A DNA stretch of 64,000 nt, from contig JAUDYN010000008.1 in the NCBI GenBank assembly GCA_030407005.1, forward strand, positions 1,922,001 to 1,986,000. Direction: 5' to 3'. The stretch is from Desarmillaria ectypa (taxonomy: Eukaryota; Basidiomycota; Agaricomycetes; Agaricales; Physalacriaceae). Position 1 is the stretch's first letter, and each line of letters begins with the position of its first letter. The position numbers and the translations under genes are program-made. Below the pieces are notes generated by a model. It worked only from the letters and a program-made list of their open reading frames with translations. It ran no database searches and was not told the origin of the DNA. Positions 11,867 through 24,739 of this stretch are shown in pieces.

Positions 11867-13929
11867 ATGGGGTTCTTTTCGTCAAGGAAACCCTACAACG
11901 ACTACGTTGCCATCGATAAATCCGTCGTTCATGTCATCCGCTCACGTTTCGTGCGTACCTCATCTCCACCCACTCCGCGAATATTGATAGGATTTCAAAA
12001 TAATATTTTTTGTTCTCATCCATCGTTCCCCCGAAATGAATGTTTACGTCTAATTCGGGTCACATAGTACGGCAAAAACAAGGGAAAGGAACGCGAAGAT
12101 GCCAACCCTACGTTTGTCGATACGGGCAAGTCGGCGGCACAAACCTTGGCTCAGCCGTCTCCGATACATACGAATGGAACTGAGGCTACTGCAGCTTCGT
12201 TGCATAAAAAGACGGAACCCCGTGCGCAGAACAGTGTATATGGCCCGCCAGGGTCCTGTGCTGCAAAATCTGCTACCAACATGCCAGCGCCCTCGCCATT
12301 ACGGAAGGACACAAATGACGATAATGCCACCGCGGTTTCCTCAGCGAGAAAGGCCACGGATAGCATCACGTATGTCCTATACAAAATTTCTTTTATCTTC
12401 GTAATATCGACCGCGAACAGGGTGACATTGGCCCAACGGCTGAACGAGTTGGCAGTGGCAAATTCAGAGGGCTTGCTGAAGTGCGTGCCAATTTGTTTCC
12501 TACTTGTTTGTTGCCTGACAAACCCTCCTTCTAGCGATGATGAATACCGAATGTTGCGGCAGAGTCTGTTTGAGAGATTCGCGAGCAGCTCAGCCGTGCC
12601 TTCTGAGGAACCTGTTGTGCCCGTCAACCAACACCAAGCACGGGGAAGTGAAAGTAGTAAACGACGTAGGTGGCTTTAATACGTCTGGTAATGCATGCTC
12701 TTATATATGTACATTTTGCCGAAGTATCAGCCAGCTCACGGCCCTCTTCTAATTTCGTCGTTACCATTCCTCGGTCACCTTCAGTACGGTCACGCAACTC
12801 AGTGGCCTCAGGCATGATGGGTCTGTTCCGAAAATCTGCAGGTGGTCGGACACAGTCCGGGTCGAAAGATGTCAGCGACACGTCTAGCGTTTTCTCTTCA
12901 ACGTCTAGTAGTTCCAATATTTTCAAGCTCCCCCGGCTCATCAAGAAGTCGAGTGCGTCGTCAGTGGCGTCCGCACAGACGGAAGCATCTCGACCGACAG
13001 ACACCATTTCGTTGGCTTCTCGCCGGACGGGGTTAAGCGCCCTCGAACGACACGATCATCCCAGTATGCCCCACCTTCCCTCCTCTCGCTCCATCACGTC
13101 AAGTATCAGACGATACGCTACTCCGCCCTCCGCATTTCCTGGCGCAAGAGCGCTTGCAACCGATCCCAAGTATTCTGGGACCATGAACGATGTCTTCGAC
13201 GAAGGTGACCTCAAATCTTCTGAGGAGATAAGGCAAGAGATGGCGGCCGTTGAGTCGGAGCGAAAGCGTCTGATGGATGCGTTTCATGGGCTTGAGGTAA
13301 CCGCATCAACTAAGAAACACCATCAGAGGGGAAAGATCCACGAAGATAGTAGTGCTGGGGACGCATCGACATGGACCTTGATACCTGATTCACGGAGCCA
13401 ACGGCGGATGGCCTTGAATAGTGCTGATAGCGACGTTACATCAATACGGTCGGGCACATCTATCAACACGACGTACACAGGAAGGAGGGTGGTGCGTCAG
13501 AAGACGACTTCGAGCCTCGCAACAACATCAAGACCTGGATCATTGCATAGAAAGAACTCTGTTTCAAGTGTGTCATCAGGGAGGGCGGCTGGTATTGGAG
13601 GTGGTGGACTGGCACCACCACCTGTGCCTTCTTTGCCCATGGGGATGTCACTCAACCATAGATACACTGCTAGTGGCTCCAGCATTAACATAACGAAGAG
13701 CTCAGGTCATCCATCCATGCGTTCGGTGCCGGAAGACGAAATCAGGTCTGTGGCTGGTAGATCTGCGTCTGGAAGATCTGACAAGAAGGAGGCGGATGAG
13801 ATGGAAGATGAGATGGAGGATATACGGCGCCGACGGGAGGAAGTGAATCTGCGGTATGAGGCACGTCTCGAGTACCTGCGGGCCAAACTGAAGGGTGCTC
13901 AGTTACACGAGAAATTGATAAAAAAGTGA
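11867..13929 (+). CDS. Serine-rich protein with conserved LAVANSEGLL-type helix (587 aa), unknown function
   Basis: Five exons join in frame: 11867-11950, 12068-12369, 12421-12480, 12535-12647 and 12725-13929 (1764 nt, 587 aa). The N-terminus is MGFFSSRKPYNDYVAIDKS. The small exons 3-4 encode the most conserved-looking segment, a helix LAQRLNELAVANSEGLL followed by DDEYRMLRQSLFERF, a pattern I associate with uncharacterised Agaricomycete proteins. The long last exon is Ser/Arg-rich and disordered, with a predicted coiled coil at EEIRQEMAAVESERKRLMD and another at the C-terminus (DEMEDIRRRREEVNLRYEAR...). It runs in the same direction as the antiporter gene that follows about 215 nt later. Function unknown; a coiled-coil scaffold is possible. 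Confidence 0.8.
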
Positions 13930-14144
13930 TGAAAAGTGTGGCGTTTTTATTCCCAGATAAGATTAGATTTTGATGATACCCCGGGATTTTCCGTAGCGGA
14001 TTTGTATATCATTATTTCCTTTTCTGATTGGCTGTCGTTTGGCAGCCTTCTCCTTCACTCAACTTTTATTTGTGCCTTCCTGTGTCTCAAGTTGCGCTGG
14101 TCGACAACGACGACGACGAAGAGTCTTCGCCACCGTTGACTACG

Positions 14145-17100
14145 ATGTCCAACTTACCCTCTCCAGTGTCGGATGACATGGACGACCCTGTGTCATCGAC
14201 TCCCACTCCTTTTAGCCATCTTCACCGCTCGATGAGCCATAGTTCGCAGTGGTCGGCATCAGACTCGCCTCAGCATCACAACCAAGGAACCTCTTATCAG
14301 CAGTCCCCCCCACTCCGACAAGGCCCACCTCCCATCCTCTCTCGCAGCTCCTCGTCGCATTCCGTACGTCGTGAAGTTCGCAGCAGAAGCGTGAGCACTG
14401 CTGGTAAAGGTTTTCACGAGGACGATCATCTCAACGAGGAAGACGAAGATGGTGATAGCTCCGAGCATGCTGACAGGCGAGTTGGCAAGTCCGTCGCCCC
14501 TAATGACGACGAGGCTGCCAATGATGCCGACGAATCCGGCTCCGATAGAGAGGAAGACCCCATCACTCTCAAGGACCGGCAGTCGCTCATTAATGTCGAG
14601 CATCCATTTGGTCTCCCCATTTGGAAGCCTGCACTATACAAAAAATCGCGTTCGGTCACTCGCTACGCCGACGAAGCACTGCACTCCATCCCTTCTGCCC
14701 AGGCAGAGCGCCATCTCCTACCTGGCAACATTTTCTGGGTTGCCGTGTTTGGTTGGTGGCTTTCTCTGACGTGCTTTGCTGTTTCCGCTCTGCTCTATCT
14801 CGTTCCCCAAGGTGGCAAGCAGTATTCCACGTTAGTCTTTGGCTTGGGATGGTATCTTGCGTGGCCGTTCGGGAAATACGTGGAAGGTGAAGGGCTTGAT
14901 GAAGAGGCGGAGGATGAGGACGAAGATGAGGATGAGGATGCAACGTCTCACGAGCGTCACTGGAGTGGGGATTCTTCGCACACAGTCAGAGCGCCCGATT
15001 CCGACGATCAGTCCTCCAGCACCATCCGAGGCGTTGCTTCTGACCCTTCCCTTAGCGCGCAGCATGTTCAAACAATATCTTGGAATTCTGTTGTCATTCC
15101 GGGAGAACACACTTCCCTCCTCCAGACAGTTTCGGAAATGCACTCACCGCCGCCTTCCAAATCATATGGAGCGACCTTATCCACCGCGTCTTCCGAGTCA
15201 TCGGTTGGCGCTGCTAAAGGAAACCCGAAAGCGACCACACTTGGCAAAATCTGCTTCTGGCTTGGAATGGTCTCCATCATTGCCCCACTCATGCTTGCCG
15301 TTTGCCTTATCTGTTGGGGTCTCATCGTCACTATCCCGATGGCCAAACTCAATTGGGCTCTTCTCACGCACATTTTTTCTCATCCTGACACCATAAGATT
15401 CTGCGCAGCACCTCCCGCCGTGGTAGTTTCCGAGCAAGTAGAGCCAATCAATGCTGGAGATTCGACATCTTCCCCTGAAGCCAGTCGCACTCACTTTTCA
15501 GTCAAGCATCCCCGCATTGCTGCAGGACAAGTCGCGCCGTCTGGTTCATCCAAGGTGCTACTTTGTACCTATCGTGCAGTCGGATTGCAGTACTACAAGT
15601 ACACTGTAGGCGGCGTCAATATCCTGTTTGTCAACCTCATGCCTGTCGTGTTCTTCGTTATCTTCGATGGGTTGGTTTTACTTCCCATGGTTGAAAAGCT
15701 CGAAGAGCATCACAAGCATGTCCCCGGTTTCCTGGCCTTTATTGCATCACAGGGTCTCATCTTCATTCTCAGTTTGTTGAGTGTCATTCCTCTGTCGTAT
15801 TTTATCGGTATGGCCGTTGCGTCTATCTCCGCGCAGTCTTCCATAGGGATGGGTGCCGTCATCAATGCCACTTTCGGTTCTATCATCGAAATCATACTGT
15901 ACTCTATGGCCCTGGTCCAGAACAAAGGGCATCTGGTTGAAGGTTCCATTGTCGGTAGTATTCTTGCGGGTGTGCTATTGATGCCCGGCATGAGTATGGT
16001 CAGCGCCGCGTTCAGGCGAAAGGAGCAGAAATTCAATGCCAAGAGCGCCGGCGTCACCAGTATGATGCTGATCATGGCCATTATCGGAGCATTAGCGCCT
16101 ACTCTGTTCTATCAGACCTACGGAAATGTACGTAGTGTGCTATCGTTGTATGCTTTGAGGCCAACTAACGCTTCGTAGTTCCAATTGATCTGCAGTGGAT
16201 GTCCATCCGCGCCTGGACCTGGCGGTAGCAACATGCCTTGGATCTGTGATCACTGCTACTACAAACACCCAGACCCCGTCGATGATCCTTTCTATCAATC
16301 GACTGTGAAGAGCTTGATGTACTTCTGTGCCGTCATCTTACTCTTCGTACGTTCCCATGGTCATAGCCCTCTCGTTCTACTAATGGATTCGTAATTTATA
16401 GTCGTATCTCATCGGCCTTTGGTTCTCTCTTCGTACACATGCCAGCCAAATCTGGCAAAACCCCCAGCAGTTAATGCATTCCGTGGAGCTTCCCATCCAT
16501 CAGCGACAATCATTGTATCATCGTCTCGTTCCATCTGCCGGTGCTGCAAATCCCAACACACCCGGGTCTCTTCATCGCAAGGAAAGTCATGCCCATAGTC
16601 TCGGCAGAGATACGGCATCCCTCTCGCAAGCCCCGCTATCTCAGCCGTCTACTTCCCGCGGGCCTCCTTCCCCTGTTCTACCCCGCAGAGTCTCTTACGC
16701 AGCGGCTCCTGCAATGCCTCCTGTACATTTTACGCCCGTCATGGAGAGCGTGGATCAAGCCGTGAAAAGCACTGCACTGCAACCTATGCAGCTTCCTGAA
16801 GCAATGACAACCGATGACTTCACCAGGGCTGTAGCGGTAGCGACGGTTAGTGCCCTACGTCATCAGCAAGCTCACGCTATTCAGTCACCGGGTCGTGCAC
16901 GCGTATCGGGCGCTGAAAATGAGTCTGCATCTGGCGGTCATGGAGGGCATGATGCACCATCTTGGAGTCGTACTACTAGTGCTAGTGTTTTACTCGCGTG
17001 TACTCTGCTGTATGCTATCATTGCAGGTTTGTATCTATCATCTTCATCCGTCAGATTCACATATGACATTGGTTCTTTCAGAAATCCTTGTCGATGTCGT

Positions 17101-17766
17101 CGACGTCATTTTACAAGGTTCTGGGATCGACGAGAAGTTCCTTGGTGTTACCCTATTTGCACTTGTCCCGAACACCACCGAATTCATGAACGCCATGTCC
17201 TTTGCTCTCAATGGCAACATTGCCCTCAGGTAGACACACGTCACTCCGTTCCGTTACAGCGTACTCATCAGCATCCAGTATGGAGATTGGCTCAGCGTAT
17301 GCTCTTCAAGTCTGTCTCCTACAAATACCCGCAATGGTTGCGTTCTCCGCTTATTGGGCCCCTGATAAAATGGGCGAAGTCGCAAAGACCTTCACGTGCG
17401 TATCGTACTACCTTCTCCCATTACCCGACAGTACTAATGATTCTATTAGACTTATTTTTCCTCGATGGGACGTCATTGCCATCATCCTTTCGATGTTCTT
17501 GATGACATATACATACATCGAGGCCAAGAGTAATTACCACCGAGGAAGCATTCTCATTTTAAGGTAGTAGTTCTCAGCATCTCGTTGGAGACATACTAAC
17601 AAAGCTACACAGTTATCTTGTTCTCACTGCTGGGTTCTTTTTTGCGCCCCATGATGGTGAGGGCGCAGATCAAGCGGACTCTACTACCATTCAGGAATTT
17701 TCATCTTTAACCGGCCTTCAGTACGCCAGATGGTATCTCCTATCCTGGTTCCATTGGTGGTTGTAA
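14145..17766 (+). CDS. VNX1: Vacuolar cation/H+ antiporter, VNX1/CAX type
   Basis: Seven exons (14145-16127, 16179-16346, 16402-17026, 17082-17229, 17279-17395, 17450-17563, 17613-17766) give about 1102 aa. After a disordered acidic N-terminus come hydrophobic segments around LPGNIFWVAVFGWWLSL and an acidic loop rich in DEDED. The first Na_Ca_ex module has the c-1 motif region GAVINATFGSIIEIILYSM. An extended loop holds ICDHCYYKHPDP. The second module has the c-2 motif ALVPNTTEFMNAMSFALNGN. The long N-terminus, the extra membrane segments and the loop cysteines match yeast VNX1, a low-affinity vacuolar Na+(K+)/H+ exchanger, better than VCX1. The intron before exon 5 skips an early AG at 17250. 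The frame is open 5' to an ATG at 14028, so the true start could lie upstream or after an extra intron. Confidence 0.88.
14904..14940 (+). repeat. Acidic codon run (GA-rich) in the antiporter N-terminal loop
   Basis: A purine-rich stretch of GAG/GAT/GAC codons encodes an uninterrupted Glu/Asp run. It is a simple-sequence tract inside the coding region and probably variable in length between strains. Confidence 0.6.
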
Positions 17767-18774
17767 TTCTTTTTCTCCTCTTACACGGAACCTAGCACGT
17801 ATTTATCAGAAGCGGTCTACTCTGGCCCGTTAACTCATTCGATTCAATTTTTTTAATTTTCCAATACTTATAACGACATAACGAACGGACCACGACCATA
17901 TTCCCTATTTACATGCGTACATTAGATGATTGTCGATAACTGCTTAATGGTGCATTCGCACCGAGTATGTGAAAATCCCACCTTTTGGATCCATTACGCA
18001 CATGAAGTTGGAAGTAAATCATCGCCTTCCTATCCGTAGCAACTCTCACTATGGTTTTTTCCCAAGTTACTTGACTTGTGAGAGGAAAATTGCTCAGCAG
18101 CGCTCATTTCCTCGAGCGAGAACTTTGCGATGTTGACATTCACGGGCTACGGCGCGTCGTCCAGGTCGTTCATTGTTATGAATACTTTTTTGAATTACTG
18201 AGCCTGCCCTCAAGTGCATGTGTTTGCCAAATCGCGATCCTGATTCTCTGCTGCAGCAGCCTGAATATAAAATGAGTAAAAGATTGTGCTCTGATCTGCT
18301 GTACATCTAACTGAATAATCCCATCCCTCTAGATAGTGAGCAGTTCGGTCCAGGACGAAGACACCTAGGTTTCTTGTTGATTTGCTCAACAGTAAAGAAT
18401 AACCAGCCTTGCCTGAGTTACTTCCAGAAGTTTGATGATAATCATAATGTATACCGGATGAATGGACGTTTTCTTCTGATAGCGCATCCAGCGAGCAGAG
18501 ACATCTGATAAATGATACTCATATCAAAGTCGGCTAATGCCATCCACTGACAGTATCTATTTTACATCCAACATTTACTAGACTAAGCTCCACACCACAG
18601 GTAGGTACACCACCATCATAGTATAATGAGTGTGGGTTCCGATTTAAGCCTATTCGAAGTTTTATTTTATTCTGATACATCTTCGGGAAGTACAGTAGTT
18701 TGAAATCGAACGAATCCTATTACGTTTCAAAACAGAACGAGAAAAATAAAAAAAAAAAGTCAGTAGTGAGCGTC
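17767..18774. other. Intergenic between convergent genes, no supported gene
   Basis: About 1 kb between the tail-to-tail antiporter and OGDH genes. It is AT-rich, with an A-run near 18748-18758 downstream of the OGDH stop. Short open frames show no coding signature. I see no RNA gene or repeat. Confidence 0.55.
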
Positions 18775-21700
18775 TCAATGCGTTGTAGAGAGATCAAAGG
18801 CCGTATTGAGGAATTGCTCTATCTCCTTCTTATGTTGCGTCTAAGAAACTGTGAGCAGGACACTCGCTTCAGGCAACAAAAGAAAATTTACCTTGCTTCC
18901 AGTAGCGACAGAGCTGGTAGGATCTCTGCCAGCATACAACGGATACTTCCCTTTGTGGTTCTCGGTCTTGCTGGCAGCAGTGTAGATCCTAGGACCAACG
19001 TAGCTCCATGCACCGTTATTCAAGGGTTCCTCCTATGGAACAGTCAGACACGCCTTTGAATTTGAAGAATACGTACCTGGCACCACAAGAGGGTGGCGTT
19101 GGGGTATTTGTCGAGGTGGGGGGTCAACTATAGAGTTCATCAGCTAGACCTATCTTACAAAGATTAGAGAGAAACAAACCATGTCATAGGGGAACGGGGA
19201 AATCTGTTCAATTCTGCTGATGGCAATGTCGGTGATACCTCGCTCCTCTCTTGCAGCCAACAAAGTTTGGTAAACTTGGCCTGTTACACAAAGAATCAAA
19301 TAGTAGCCCAGGCAAGAATTTATGGAAAATCGCACCAGTGCACAAGATGTGCCTCCTGATATGCTCAGGCGCAACTAATGAATCTGGGTGGCTATCTGGG
19401 ATATACCTTTGGAAGTTGGTTTCGCCAACCATTTCGGCCAAATCAGAGCGAGCTTTAGGGTGACGTAGAAGGTTTTTAGAGAAGAAGAGGATAAGCTAAA
19501 GAAGTATTGAATGAAATATACGCAGTGCCATGCCAGCAAGTAGACCTACCGGCTTGCGGAAATCCCGGTGAATCTGGCGACGAAGGACATGGAACTGTAC
19601 GTACAACATGAGCATCAACATACGAAATTAGAAAACCATTTGCGCACGTAGTTGGCAGGAGTTCTACGGGAAGTAAGGTTAGTGGTAATCTACCGAAAAC
19701 AATAAAAACATACGTTGGGTAGACAACTTGCATGTTGCAATCCTGGTGCTGCCTTTCAATCTTCTCCTTCGAGGGGAAAATATTCGGGTGGTCATCGCAA
19801 AGCTGCAAGAACCGCTCGATCCTTCCACTAGAATGTTCAGGTCCCTGGCCATCATATCCATGCGGCAAACTCATAACCAAACCGGTCCTTTGCAACCACT
19901 TCCTCTCACCAGCAGCGATGAACTGATCGATAATGCACTGCGCATTGTTGGCAAAGTCACCGAACTGTGCCTCCCACATGGTCAACGCATCAGGAGAAAC
20001 CAGCGAGTAACCGAGCTCGAATCCAAGACAACCGTATTCGGATAAGGACGAATTGCAGACGACGAATCGGGCCTGGGATGAGCCGAGATCGTTGAGGGGG
20101 ATGTACTGTGCCTCATTGGACTGGTCGTGAATGACAGCATGCCTTTGCGAGAATGTGCCACGTTCAACATCCTGTCCAGAAACTCTGACGTGAATCTTCT
20201 CCAGAGCCAATGAACCGAACGCTAACGCCTCGGCGGTAGACCAATCGATATTCGTACCTTCCTCAACGGTCTTACCACGAGTGGCAAGAATACGCGCAAG
20301 GTTACGATGAGGAGTGAAACCAGCCGGATAGGTCGAAATAGCTTTTCCGATACGCTTCAGGGTCGCCTCGTCGGAGCCGGTCACGCGAGTGGGCAAAGTC
20401 TGGTCTGCCAACTGCTTGGGGGACGGGAATCCTTGCCATGACGCAGACAGCCACTCCTTACTCGTAGGCACGTAGTCCTTTGCACCTGACCAAGACTTCT
20501 CCAGCATGCCCCAAACCCACTTCTTGTGTTCTTCGATGTCCTTTTCGGTGAACGTCCCACGGCCAACAAGGAATTTAGTATACACGGTGAGGGGAGATGG
20601 GTGTTCCTGAATCGCTTTGTACATCCGTGGCTGGGTGAACATCGGTTGGTCAGTTTCATTGTGTCCGTAACGCCTATAGCAGACGATGTCAATGACAACA
20701 TCCTTCTTGAACTTGGCACGGTAGTCAGCAGCGATTTGGCAAACGAAGGTAACGGCCTCCACATTGTCCCCATTCACGTGGAAGATGGGAGCGTCGATGG
20801 ATTTAGCAATATCAGACGGGTAAGGGGTAGACCGGGCGAATCGAGGGTCAGTGGTGAAACCAATTTGGTTGTTGACGATCAAGTGGATGGTTCCACCGGT
20901 GCCGTACCAAGGCAGATTGTGCATGCCCATAGTTTCGTAAACCACACCTTGACCAGCAAACGCGGCATCTCCGTGAAGAAGAACACCCATAGCGGTGGAG
21001 TGAGTGGTCTCGTCTGCTTCGAAGTGCTGAATGGCGCGTGTTTTACCGAGAACGACTGGATCCTCGGCCTCCAAATGTGAAGGGTTGGCGACAAGGGATA
21101 ACGATACTTTCTTTCCAGAGGGAGTAGGCCTGACATAGTTTGCTCCAAGATGGTATTTGACATCTCCAGCCGGTGAATCATCATCCTCCGTACCACTGAA
21201 TTCGTTCAAAATAGCCTCGATGGGTTTCCGAATGACATTAGCCAACACGTTCAGTCTGCCTCGGTGGGGCATACCAAGCGTAACGTGTTTTACACCATGG
21301 TCAACTGACCGATCTATGAGAGCTTTCATACCGGGAATAAGAGCCTCGCATCCCTCTAGACCGAATCGCTTCTCATTGGGATATTTAGACGCGATGAACT
21401 TTTCAAATGACTCTGACCAGATAAGACGATCTAGGATCATCCGCTTCTCGTCAACCGTGTAATTCCATGGTTTGGGTATTTCTACGCGTTCACGAATCCA
21501 GTCGCAATTTTCCTTGTCCGGAATATGCACATACTGAATGCCGACGGCACCGCCTGTAGAGACAAGTCGTCATTGGGAAGTGCGCGACTAGAGAAAAAAA
21601 CACACAATATATCCGCTTCAGAAGCCTTATAATCTCGCGTAACGTCATCGTTTTTTGGTCCTCGGTAGCGAAATGAGGGAGGATACCAGGTCCAAGAGTG

Positions 21701-22262
21701 ATGTCCTTGTCCAGATCGCGCTCCGTAAACCCGTACCTGCTGAGCTCTAATTCAGGCGGGTTAACGTCCGCTAGATCAGCATCTAGAATTCCGAGAGGGT
21801 CCAGTTCAGCTACATGGTGACCCCGCACTTGGTAGGCGCGAACGAGTAATTGGACCTAATCCGAAGAATGAGAAACAGTCTTATTGCACGTGTCCTACCA
21901 CGCACCTTGAGATGGTCATCAAGCTCTGCCGTACCACCAGCATACAGCGCAGGTGCTCCATCGGCTGGAGCAGCTACAAGGCTGGGAGGCGGCTGGAATG
22001 CCTGTGTACTGGGCAGACCCTTGTCCATACCGGAAAAGTACGCGTCCCAGGACGCATGTACAGACTTTGGGTCCTGCCTCCAATGCTTGTACATTTCATC
22101 GGCATAATACGTATTGGTGCCATTGGCGAAGGGGTCATTGGGTGAGGGCGATGGAGTCGCATAGTCACGCCTTTGGGCTACCAAGGAGGGATAATAATGG
22201 TAAAAAGGAAGAACAGATGGGCGACAGGCCCGCAAGCGACGAAGCGTTTGCCTGGAGAGCAT
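18775..22262 (-). CDS. KGD1: 2-oxoglutarate dehydrogenase E1 component, mitochondrial
   Basis: Thiamine-diphosphate-dependent E1 of the 2-oxoglutarate dehydrogenase complex, converting 2-oxoglutarate to succinyl-CoA with E2 and E3 in the TCA cycle. Start at 22262: [16 protein letters not shown] is a good matrix targeting peptide, followed by [20 protein letters not shown]. Landmarks: [52 protein letters not shown], the ThDP site region [71 protein letters not shown] and [20 protein letters not shown]. The C-terminus is spread over small exons, including [22 protein letters not shown] sequence and the last exon [17 protein letters not shown], whose acceptor is just before ACGCAACAT near 18836. 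The middle is a single exon of about 1.8 kb. Family length (about 1000 aa) and all core motifs are intact. Confidence 0.96.
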
Positions 22263-22839
22263 TGCGAGACGACCTAGTCTTCCGCGATGCTCGTTGTCGA
22301 GGTCGACAGTCAAGAATGAAGTAAACCGGCTGGATGATGCAACGTCATCGACCTCTTTCATGTGGCCCGAATTTCGCCGACGGCGACCGGCTACTTCAAG
22401 GCTTACTCTTACTCCGCGCCTGAACCGGGCAGGCTACCTCTGCTCAGATGCTTGTACCATTTATATGAAGAAGTTATAACCTCCATACTGTTGTAATGCC
22501 TTTAAGTAACCCGAGTTCATGGTGAGCGGCGAATTGAAAGTTATTCTTTGGCACAATCTGAGCTTTCTCTTGATTTAATATGAAGCGGCCGATGCGAGCC
22601 GACGGTATGACACTGGCCCCTGTGTTTTCAATTCTCAACGTCGTGCGTTCTAAGTTGTTCCGCCGCTTCACTTATTACTGGCACTCTCACTTTACATGGG
22701 TGTACTGGCGTGAGGAATCAAGGCGATAGCTCTCCCATTCGTAACCCTTTGAATAGTTAGTTATTCCGACAAATACATGCAAAATATAAAGTACAGTCCG
22801 TATTATAATCTATTACCATTGTCTTCAATGCACACCGAA
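22263..22839. other. Intergenic: OGDH promoter and receptor 3' flank
   Basis: Between the OGDH start and the stop of the receptor gene transcribed in the same direction. No gene or repeat is supported. Confidence 0.5.
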
Positions 22840-24739
22840 TCATATCTGCCTCTTGAAATCTTTCCTTTCAAGACGTCTATCAAGTGCATCTTGCCTCAAT
22901 TCCATTGCTCGCCCAATCTGTACCCTCCGCATAGCATCGAGCCTCGCAGTCATCGGATCCGAGTCACCATCATGATCAAGGTCGCCTCCTTCTACGTCTT
23001 TCGGTAGTGCAGCACAAGACTGAGAAGCAGGTTTGTTCATACTAGGCGACGCAGGCAACTCTGAACCATCATCCAGTTGCCGAACTTCGCTGAGCTCAAT
23101 GTGTACTGTAATTTGTCCATGAGACGTCGTAGTCGTCTTGGGACCATGACTAGTGCTGCCCGACGTGTTGTCCGTTTTCCCGCGCGCATGCATCCACAAG
23201 GATTTGATAGCGCGGATTAACGACTGTGCAGGTTTAATCAGCAGGTGGCCAGTAGAGGGGGGTAGATTTTCTTACCGGGTCAGTCGCCGCTAGCACTGCA
23301 TATACTATGGCTCGTCCACCATAACAAAAGTCATCTGCGGTGCAATGAGTTTCGGTGCAGTGATCACGAGTCTACTGAACTCACTAAGTAAAAGCACATT
23401 GTATGCCTGTGTTGCCGATGAGTGTGATTCACAACTGGTAAAAAAAACCTCAACCTACTGTCTGGGATGTTGGTGTGCCGCCTGAAGTCGACGCATATAA
23501 GTCGCACGCAACAGTTACAGTGTTTATGATAAGAGACGCGAGTGGGTAAAGTGCTGTCAGTTATGGTCAGCCTGAGATTGTAGATTGTGAAGGGAAATGA
23601 CCGACATATACGGATAATTACGGTCTGATAGGTCTTGGCGTGGTTTGTAGGTACCCTAACAGTTGTAGTGTTTATCGACTGGGTGCGGGACCTAGTGCCT
23701 GTAGAATGTGAACGGCTTCTGACTGCATTGCCATGAAGAATCTTATATGCATTGTAAATATCAATGTCACGGACAGCGCTGAAGAGCGCCTCACCTGGTG
23801 CCGAAGCATATACCCGAGTACGGCGAAAAATGCCACGAACTCTCCGACCACACTAGCCAGGCTCCAGAAAATCTGTGTTCCAATCTACAGCGGGTCACGT
23901 AAGTCTCTGACTTTCGAAGGAGGAATAACGATCTAATTCTTACCTGCCAACGGAGACGGACGGCGGTATCATCGCTCGAGTACCAACATGCATCATTTAT
24001 TGGATCCCATCTGCAGAATTTCTTAGTATTTCATTTAACAGGAACAAAGAGTTACATACCCATACTGTTTCGTGGCAAATGGAGGAACAGTAATGGCAAC
24101 TGCAGCCGTGATGCTCCCAATAATATAGTATTTCTCCATTACCTGACCACGAACGCCGTGAACGAGAACTAATCTGTCTGGGCATAAACAACCACATCAA
24201 CCATGAAGCTCAGAAAATACGCACTGGAGATTCAAGGCAATGCAGAACAGCAGGAAAGTGGATAGTTCTAATGTCAACTGCACGTATGAATCAATCATGG
24301 GACGAGATATCCGGTGGATTAACATTGTCCACTCACCATCAACAGCCACATCGCAACGTTGCACGTTTCGCTGTCATAGGTCTGTAGTCCGCTAACCGTA
24401 GATGTAATTCCAAAGACCATACTGTGACCATACATGTCAATAGACTGCGTATTTCAAAGATAGAAGATTCTAAAGACTCACTTCGCAATTAGTGCGTAGA
24501 TCATTATCCGGAAGCTGACACGGTCAAGCTGATGTCTGGACACTGGGTGGATCATAACGACAGCTATGACCAGTAGCACCAGAAAGCAAAGTCCAGCACC
24601 CAAGCTAGAGGTCACCGCCCATAGCAGGTTTCTAGACGGGATAAGGATCAAGAATGAATAAAAGGAGAAAAGAAACATGTACGCACGATACACGGTTATT
24701 AGCATCTGTGAATACGAACCCGCCGTCTGACTGTCCCAT
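22840..24739 (-). CDS. Putative seven-transmembrane receptor (GPCR-like)
   Basis: Many short exons joined by GT-AG introns. From the ATG at 24739 (MGQSDGGFVFTDANNRVS) the spliced product gives consecutive hydrophobic segments: NLLWAVTSSLGAGLCFLVLL, RIMIYALIANMVFGITSTV, CNVAMWLLMLTLELSTFLLF, YYIIGSITAAVAITVPPFA, an extracellular loop with NDACWYSSDD, then IGTQIFWSLASVVGEFVAFF, ISLYPLASLIINTVTVACDL and GRAIVYAVLAATDPSLIRAI, which fits TM7. The cytosolic tail (residues encoded at 23199-22840) is Ser/Thr-rich and ends in a basic amphipathic helix. The two cysteines before TM3 and in the second extracellular loop fit a GPCR disulfide. The family resembles the cAMP-receptor/Git3-like receptors expanded in Agaricomycetes; ligand unknown. 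The third intracellular loop exons (about 23750-23600) are the least certain part of the model. Confidence 0.75.

Noticed and set aside
14028..14144. Upstream in-frame start for the antiporter
   Set aside because: The extra residues are poorly coding-like and the ATG at 14145 begins the disordered N-terminus cleanly; an additional upstream exon remains possible.
14904..14940. GA-rich tract as a regulatory polypurine element
   Set aside because: It is fully explained as codons for an acidic loop in the antiporter.
20526..21080. Open frame of 184 codons on the plus strand inside OGDH E1
   Set aside because: Exact antisense of a highly conserved coding exon; its length follows from codon bias of OGDH, and the translation resembles no family.
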